This document shows, in pieces, positions 60,210 to 64,000 of a stretch of DNA of 64,000 nt. Each line of letters starts with the position of its first letter. Positions within the stretch are counted from its first letter, which is position 1. The position numbers and the translations under genes were made by a program. This DNA is from Chromobacterium rhizoryzae. Its GTDB lineage: Bacteria > Pseudomonadota > Gammaproteobacteria > Burkholderiales > Chromobacteriaceae. The DNA is taken from NCBI RefSeq assembly GCF_020544465.1, contig NZ_CP066126.1, positions 3,844,001 to 3,908,000 on the forward strand, written 5' to 3'. The notes under the pieces are model-generated. The model ran no database searches. It was given only the letters and a program-made list of their open reading frames with translations, and had not been told where the DNA came from.

Positions 60210-60565
60210 ACGTGCAAACCAATCTCTACACCCGCCTGGTGCAAGCCGCAACCGGCAAATTCCGCGCCGAGCTGGACGCGGTCAACGGCCAGCTTCACAA
60301 CATCGACCGCGCCGAGCGCATCGCCCGGCGCCTGCGCGACATCGAGCTGGACGCCTCTGCCGAGGCTGGCCCGGGCGCTGTCCCGTTCATCGTGCTGCGC
60401 CTGCCGATTGACCTGTTGCAGCTGCAAGGCAACGTCATCGCCCTGGTGCGCAACACCCTTGAGCGCCAGCTTGTGCAAAACGGCCGCGACAGCCAGGGCC
60501 GCAACTGCTTCCAGATCCTGGACAACGAGCGCGCCAGCCTGGAGCTGGTGGTGGAGCCCATCTAA
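60206..60565 (+). CDS. Hypothetical early protein after gene A
   Basis: A 119-residue protein (MNVQTNLYTRLVQAATGKFRA..., VPFIVLRLPIDLLQLQGN). It is coupled to the previous gene by a 4-bp overlap. No family recognised. It ends just before the large inverted repeat. Confidence 0.6.
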   Translation: MNVQTNLYTRLVQAATGKFRAELDAVNGQLHNIDRAERIARRLRDIELDASAEAGPGAVPFIVLRLPIDLLQLQGNVIALVRNTLERQLVQNGRDSQGRNCFQILDNERASLELVVEPI

Positions 60566-60580
60566 ACCCCGGCCGCAACC

Positions 60581-60663
60581 GCGGCCATAGGCGAGCGGCC
60601 AGCCCAATCAACTGGGATGCGCCGTTCTCTGATAAGCCGGCAAGGCCGCTCGCCTATGGCCGC
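60581..60663. repeat. Perfect 20-bp inverted repeat around a 43-nt loop
   Basis: Left arm 60581-60600 (GCGGCCATAGGCGAGCGGCC) and right arm 60644-60663 are exact reverse complements. The loop holds a further CCCA/TGGG pair. No T-run, so it is not a simple terminator. It lies between the replication genes and an HTH gene. Confidence 0.9.
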
Positions 60664-60688
60664 CACAAGAATGAAGAAGGAAAAGATG

Positions 60689-61012
60689 ATGAAAGAAACG
60701 CTGAATCTCGATGAAGCCGCCGGCCTGATGAACATCGGCACGGAGACGACCAGGGAACTGGCAGACAAGGGCGCGCTACCCGGCTGCAAAGTGGGTGTGG
60801 CCTGGGTATTTCTGCGCGACGATGTGTTGACCTACATTCGCGATGAAGTCCGCCGCCAGACCAATGAACGGCTGGCGCTGGCGGAAGCTTCCCGCGTCAT
60901 GGGCGAGGGCTTCAAGCCGGCGCGGGTAAAGACGGCGGCGCGGGCGGCGGGGACGCGGGGGAAGCAAGTTCGCAAACCTCCGGATCTAGACATGCTGGAA
61001 ACTGCAGCATGA
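60689..61012 (+). CDS. Helix-turn-helix (excisionase/AlpA-like) protein
   Basis: A 107-residue protein. The N-terminal approximately 55 residues have a MerR/excisionase-type HTH (ETLNLDEAAGLMNIGTETTRELADKGALPGCKVGVAWVFLRDDVLTYI); the C-terminus is basic. Start 60689 follows AAGGAAAAG (60686 also possible). It may serve as an excisionase or a switch regulator, since no other Xis is seen near the integrase. Confidence 0.78.
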   Translation: MKETLNLDEAAGLMNIGTETTRELADKGALPGCKVGVAWVFLRDDVLTYIRDEVRRQTNERLALAEASRVMGEGFKPARVKTAARAAGTRGKQVRKPPDLDMLETAA

Positions 61013-61209
61013 TTTTTTATTGATCAGCATTCCTAGGAAATTAGGCGAACAGCGTTGACTCTCTAGCACTGCTAGGTTCTCAGCAATACCGTAACCAATT
61101 AGAGTTCCACAATTAAAACTAAGTATTCACCCTAATTTCTTTAAGAAAAACACATGCTATAAAAAAAAGGACTTTATATTTAAACAGCACCAACCCAAAG
61201 GAGTCTTAA

Positions 61210-61815
61210 ATGAAATCACATCTCACCATTATATTTTTATTAATCGCAACCATTTCAAACGCAGAAGAAGCAAAAAAAATTCAACCACCAATTTTACATG
61301 AATACTTCAACGTCTCTCCAAATGGCGATGCCACTCAATGCGGTAACATAGGCCATCACAGTGCAGCTCTTGGAGAGTGGCTCCCTCAAATTATTGTTGA
61401 CACCGACAATAAAACAGGCGGATGCATGCAAAGCTTTTCTATCGAAGATCCTGATGAAATTCTTGGCGACATGCAGATAACATTGAGCTGGACTGCTGAC
61501 AAAGGAGGTGACCCAAAGCAATGCGGAGGCCCAGATAGCACGATAATCCCTATAACTAAAAATGGACAAACTACAAGCCAGCCAATTTTCTTGGACATGG
61601 ACAACAGACGAGGCGGGTGCAATCAAAAATTCGTAATTGAAAAAAATAAAAACTATGGCTTGGAGGTTTACATGGAACCCAACGGAGATGCTTCCCAATG
61701 CCATGGAGCAACCCTAGGATCTGTAGCAAAACTCAATTCCCCGATAACAATCGGGTTAGATACGGACAACAAAAATGGAGGCTGCATCGTAAAATATAGG
61801 CTTGTAAAACTATAA
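61210..61815 (+). CDS. Secreted protein with three cysteine-paired repeats
   Basis: A 201-residue protein with signal peptide (about 1-18). Three repeats follow, at about 32-80, 90-145 and 151-199. Each starts with GD-x-x-QC (Cys44, Cys105, Cys164) and ends with D-N/D-x-x-GGC (Cys72, Cys137, Cys192), so three disulfides are likely. It is AT-rich and lies between the HTH gene and the integrase, a typical lysogenic-conversion position. SD AAAGGAG is 8 bp upstream. No family recognised. Confidence 0.75.
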   Translation: MKSHLTIIFLLIATISNAEEAKKIQPPILHEYFNVSPNGDATQCGNIGHHSAALGEWLPQIIVDTDNKTGGCMQSFSIEDPDEILGDMQITLSWTADKGGDPKQCGGPDSTIIPITKNGQTTSQPIFLDMDNRRGGCNQKFVIEKNKNYGLEVYMEPNGDASQCHGATLGSVAKLNSPITIGLDTDNKNGGCIVKYRLVKL

Positions 61816-61876
61816 AAAGCAAATCCATTTAAAATCAAAAAAACCTAATTACATGCAACATAAAATCACGCATTTT

Positions 61877-63052
61877 TCACCACAACTGATTTGCTAACTC
61901 GCTCCCGCGTAGATTAGCGTAACGCGCTAACATGCGCGGATCTTTATGCCCAGTGATTTTCGCAATTTGCAGATCGGAGAGCTGGGTGCGTTCAAAGAAG
62001 CGGCTAGTTGCCTCGTGCCTCAAGTCATGGAACCCAAAGTCAGTACAGCCGGCCGCCTCAAAAATCCGCGCGTACTGCCGCGAGAGCAATGCGGTGGTCT
62101 GCTTTAATGCCATGGGGCTGTCGTTGCCATTCCACCATGGAAGCAGACGCCCACCGTCAAACTGCCAGCCTCCCATCCCACGTTCGCCAACGTCTACCTG
62201 CTGTCGGTATCGCGCCAGCGCCCCCAGCGCAATGGACGTCAAGGGCACCTGCCGCTTGTCTCCGTTTTTGGTCTTGTCCAAAAAGATAGTTCGGCGTTCG
62301 GTGTCGATCTGATCCAGCGTCAAGGTGTACATCTCGCGTAGGCGCATGCCGGTTTCAATCGCCAGTTCGAACAGCAGCTCAATCGCCCCTTGCCAGCGCA
62401 ATGCAAGGGCGCGCTGGCGGCCTTCTGGCTTCTGGCCATCCATGATGCCACGCACGGCCTTTTCTTCGTCTGGCGCCAGCCTTCTGTCCCGCCATTCATC
62501 AATGGGAACCTGTACCGCCTTCCCCTCCTCCGCGGTCGCGCGCAGCACGGCGGCATCGGCGTCGTTGTAGGTGGCGTAGCGCTTGGGCAGCAGCCGCAGC
62601 GGGTTGGTGACAAATGTGCTGTTCGGTCGTCGGGTAAGGTGGTCAAAACAGCGGGCCAGCGATCCTACATAGTGACGAATGGTGGAAGGCGAGAGCTTTG
62701 CATCCTGCTTCATGCTGCGAACCCAGCTTTCCGCCCATGAGTAGTTGACCGTGCGCAGCTCAATTTCGCCCACCTTGCCGGTTAGCGTGGCCAGCACGGG
62801 CTTGTCGGACTCCGCAACGGCAACCTGCACCAGATAGTCGCGGATCGCATCGCGGATAGTCGCTATGTCCGGTTTCTCGTTGAGGAGCTCAGGCGGAACA
62901 ATGCCGCGGTCCAGCAGTGCTTCCAGCCTGGCGCAGTAATTGTCGCCCTCCTCCTCTCGTTCGAAGGTGAGGGACACGGGGCGCGGCAGTACGCCTTTGC
63001 GGCGGACGATGAACTCCCAGGAACCACTGGGGCGCTGACGTTTTGTGGCCAT
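61877..63052 (-). CDS. int: Prophage tyrosine integrase
   Basis: A 391-residue tyrosine recombinase. The N-terminal arm-binding part is followed by the SAM-like core-binding domain (about 85-165) and the catalytic domain with Arg (ETGMRLREM), Lys (KTKNGDKRQ), HDLRH, GHKD and the nucleophile Tyr378 (MLARYANL). It reads towards the phage interior, 122 bp from the attR repeat. ATG 63052 is chosen; the frame is open to 63073. Confidence 0.94.
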   Translation of the reverse strand: MATKRQRPSGSWEFIVRRKGVLPRPVSLTFEREEEGDNYCARLEALLDRGIVPPELLNEKPDIATIRDAIRDYLVQVAVAESDKPVLATLTGKVGEIELRTVNYSWAESWVRSMKQDAKLSPSTIRHYVGSLARCFDHLTRRPNSTFVTNPLRLLPKRYATYNDADAAVLRATAEEGKAVQVPIDEWRDRRLAPDEEKAVRGIMDGQKPEGRQRALALRWQGAIELLFELAIETGMRLREMYTLTLDQIDTERRTIFLDKTKNGDKRQVPLTSIALGALARYRQQVDVGERGMGGWQFDGGRLLPWWNGNDSPMALKQTTALLSRQYARIFEAAGCTDFGFHDLRHEATSRFFERTQLSDLQIAKITGHKDPRMLARYANLRGSELANQLW

Positions 63053-63173
63053 GCAAACTCGCGTAGTCGGCAAAAACTATAGTCTACGCGTGGTTCGCCG
63101 CTCTGAGCGAGTGGTTAAGGGTCGAAAAGGACGGGTAAAAGCTAGGGTTTCGGTGGTTGACAGCTGGCGCCAG

Positions 63174-63266
63174 ACAAAGCAAAAGCCCCGCAAGTCTTTG
63201 ACTTACGGGGCTTTAACTGGAGGCGGGGGTCGGAATCGAACCGGCGTAGACGGATTTGCAATCCGC
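63174..63266. repeat. attR: 93-bp direct repeat within tRNA-Cys
   Basis: Identical to 21230-21322. It supplies the 3' part of the functional tRNA-Cys plus its terminator. Only the 5' 25 bases of the tRNA (63267-63291) are original on this side. Confidence 0.95.
63181..63214 (-). terminator. Terminator of the pgsA/tRNA tract after tRNA-Cys
   Basis: On the minus strand, AAAGCCCCGTAAGTC-AAA-GACTTGCGGGGCTTTT. A second copy lies in attL (21237-21270). Confidence 0.85.
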
Positions 63267-63291
63267 TGCATAACCACTTTGCTACCCCGCC
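63218..63291 (-). tRNA. tRNA-Cys (GCA), attachment site of the prophage
   Basis: 74 nt with encoded CCA and anticodon GCA in the loop ATTGCAAAT. The gene is a chimera: the 5' part is host, and the 3' part from the anticodon stem onwards comes from the phage copy of att. The sequence is intact. Confidence 0.96.
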
Positions 63292-63331
63292 GTTGCCGGC
63301 GAACCACCAGCCATGGCTGATGATTTTAATT

Positions 63332-63407
63332 TGGAGCGGGAAACGAGGCTCGAACTCGCGACCTCAACCTTGGCAAGGTTGCGCTCTACCAACTGAGCTA
63401 TTCCCGC
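63332..63407 (-). tRNA. tRNA-Gly (GCC), copy 4 of 4 in transcription order
   Basis: 76 nt with encoded CCA, anticodon GCC (CTTGCCAAG loop/stem), acceptor GCGGGAA/TTCCCGC. Sequence identical to the three other copies. Confidence 0.96.
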
Positions 63408-63438
63408 AGGGGTGATGCAACAACAAGCATGTGGGCGC

Positions 63439-63514
63439 TGGAGCGGGAAACGAGGCTCGAACTCGCGACCTCAACCTTGGCAAGGTTGCGCTCTACCAAC
63501 TGAGCTATTCCCGC
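63439..63514 (-). tRNA. tRNA-Gly (GCC), copy 3
   Basis: Identical 76-nt tRNA-Gly. The spacer to copy 2 is 26 bp and nearly the same as the next spacer. Confidence 0.96.
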
Positions 63515-63540
63515 GTCGCACAATGCTATTGCAGAAGTTT

Positions 63541-63616
63541 TGGAGCGGGAAACGAGGCTCGAACTCGCGACCTCAACCTTGGCAAGGTTGCGCTCTACCA
63601 ACTGAGCTATTCCCGC
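63541..63616 (-). tRNA. tRNA-Gly (GCC), copy 2
   Basis: Identical 76-nt tRNA-Gly, 102 bp period with its neighbours. Confidence 0.96.
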
Positions 63617-63642
63617 GTCGCATAACGCTATTGCAGAGAATT

Positions 63643-63718
63643 TGGAGCGGGAAACGAGGCTCGAACTCGCGACCTCAACCTTGGCAAGGTTGCGCTCTAC
63701 CAACTGAGCTATTCCCGC
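63643..63718 (-). tRNA. tRNA-Gly (GCC), copy 1
   Basis: Identical 76-nt tRNA-Gly, the first of the tract after pgsA. Confidence 0.96.
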
Positions 63719-63816
63719 ATTCAAAACTGCTGCAATACTTCTGCTTTCTCTTCGCTGCTGCTGGAGCAGCGCTGAGAGATGCGAATTATAAGGATTTATC
63801 AGTCACTGTCAACACT

Positions 63817-64000
63817 TCAAACATCAATTTTTTTCCCGGAAAACTCCTTGGCGGCCATCCTCAGGTAATAAACCATTGACCACAAAGTCAAAATCACCGC
63901 CACCACCATGAAGGCATTGCCCAAAATTAATGTCGAAACCCCCGGCAGCAGCGGGCCGGCATACAGCAACAACAGAATCGCCACCATTTGCGCCGCGGTT
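63817..64000 (-). CDS. pgsA: CDP-diacylglycerol-glycerol-3-phosphate 3-phosphatidyltransferase, C-terminal part
   Basis: Only the last 60 codons are in the window. The end reads LYAGPLLPG, ILGNAFMVVAVILTLWSMVYYLRMAA, matching the last two membrane helices of PgsA. The order pgsA-tRNA-Gly-tRNA-Cys-(tRNA-Leu) is the same as in E. coli. The enzyme makes phosphatidylglycerol phosphate at the inner membrane. Confidence 0.85.
   Translation of the reverse strand, partial: TAAQMVAILLLLYAGPLLPGVSTLILGNAFMVVAVILTLWSMVYYLRMAAKEFSGKKIDV

Larger units (their letters stand above)
21230..63266. mobile_element. P2-like prophage integrated in tRNA-Cys
   Basis: Bounded by identical 93-bp repeats (21230-21322 and 63174-63266) that contain the 3' half of tRNA-Cys and its terminator. 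About 41.9 kb. It carries homologues of P2 Q, P, O, N, M, L, X, R, S, V, W, J, I, H, G, FI, FII, E/E', T, U, D, Ogr and A, plus a tyrosine integrase beside the reconstituted tRNA. A large accessory block lies between D and the repressor. Confidence 0.96.

Noticed and set aside
63332..63718. Regularly spaced repeat of about 100 bp, possible CRISPR array
   Set aside because: The repeats are complete tRNA-Gly genes with encoded CCA, and the spacers are similar to one another, not unique.
63412..63879. Plus- and minus-strand frames across the tRNA-Gly tract
   Set aside because: Repeated peptide caused by translating tandem tRNA genes.

Overview
The window is GC-rich DNA from a betaproteobacterium. 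It is most likely Chromobacterium or a close relative in the Neisseriales; this is an inference from gene content and codon style, since no rRNA is present. It holds two things: about 21 kb of ordinary chromosome (1-21230, plus 63267-64000) and one complete P2-like prophage of about 42 kb. The prophage lies between two identical 93-bp repeats (attL 21230-21322, attR 63174-63266) and is integrated in a tRNA-Cys gene.

Chromosome, left part. Housekeeping genes come first: envC, an S41 processing protease, argA, yggX, ppk1, a DUF456 membrane protein, ettA, a class 1A dihydroorotate dehydrogenase, a bacterioferritin lacking the haem methionine, feoAB with a Fur-box-like sequence, dcd, a glutathione peroxidase, a YchJ-like protein, a lipoprotein and a ProQ/FinO protein. 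After these comes a four-gene set resembling E. coli yegTUVW: PfkB kinase, NCS1 permease, ADP-ribosylglycohydrolase-like enzyme and a divergent GntR regulator. It looks like a nucleoside-type salvage operon. Three copies of a roughly 140-bp imperfect palindrome lie in intergenic gaps. The last chromosomal gene on the left is tRNA-Leu(UAA). On the right flank are tRNA-Cys, four tandem tRNA-Gly(GCC) genes and the end of pgsA. The prophage has therefore split a pgsA-Gly-Cys-Leu tract.

Prophage. From left to right: a cos-like sequence; portal and terminase (Q, P; minus strand); then O, N, M, L, X, two holin-like proteins, an M15 endolysin, nested spanins, a zinc-finger protein, R, S, a membrane moron, V, W, J, I, tail fibre and fibre assembly, a LuxR-type regulator with a small ORF, FI, FII, E with its -1 frameshift product, T, U and D. 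Three TTGT-N13-ACAA dyads lie upstream of O, V and FI, where P2 places its Ogr-dependent late promoters. Beyond D is an AT-richer accessory block (42.8-55.6 kb). It holds HigBA, a DUF4238 protein, a three-gene toxin-antitoxin-SecB-like chaperone module, several unrecognised membrane or coiled-coil proteins, an integron-cassette-like ORF and a decayed second copy of the immunity region. The working immunity region and early genes follow: XRE repressor, YmfL-like, Ogr-like, HUH initiator A with an ori-like nick region, and an HTH protein. A secreted protein with three cysteine-paired repeats and the tyrosine integrase complete the element.

The most interesting parts are the toxin-antitoxin-chaperone module, the unrecognised membrane-protein operons beside it, the secreted repeat protein, and a perfect 20-bp inverted repeat after the replication genes. 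All structural, lysis and replication genes appear intact, so the prophage may still be inducible; that is an inference.
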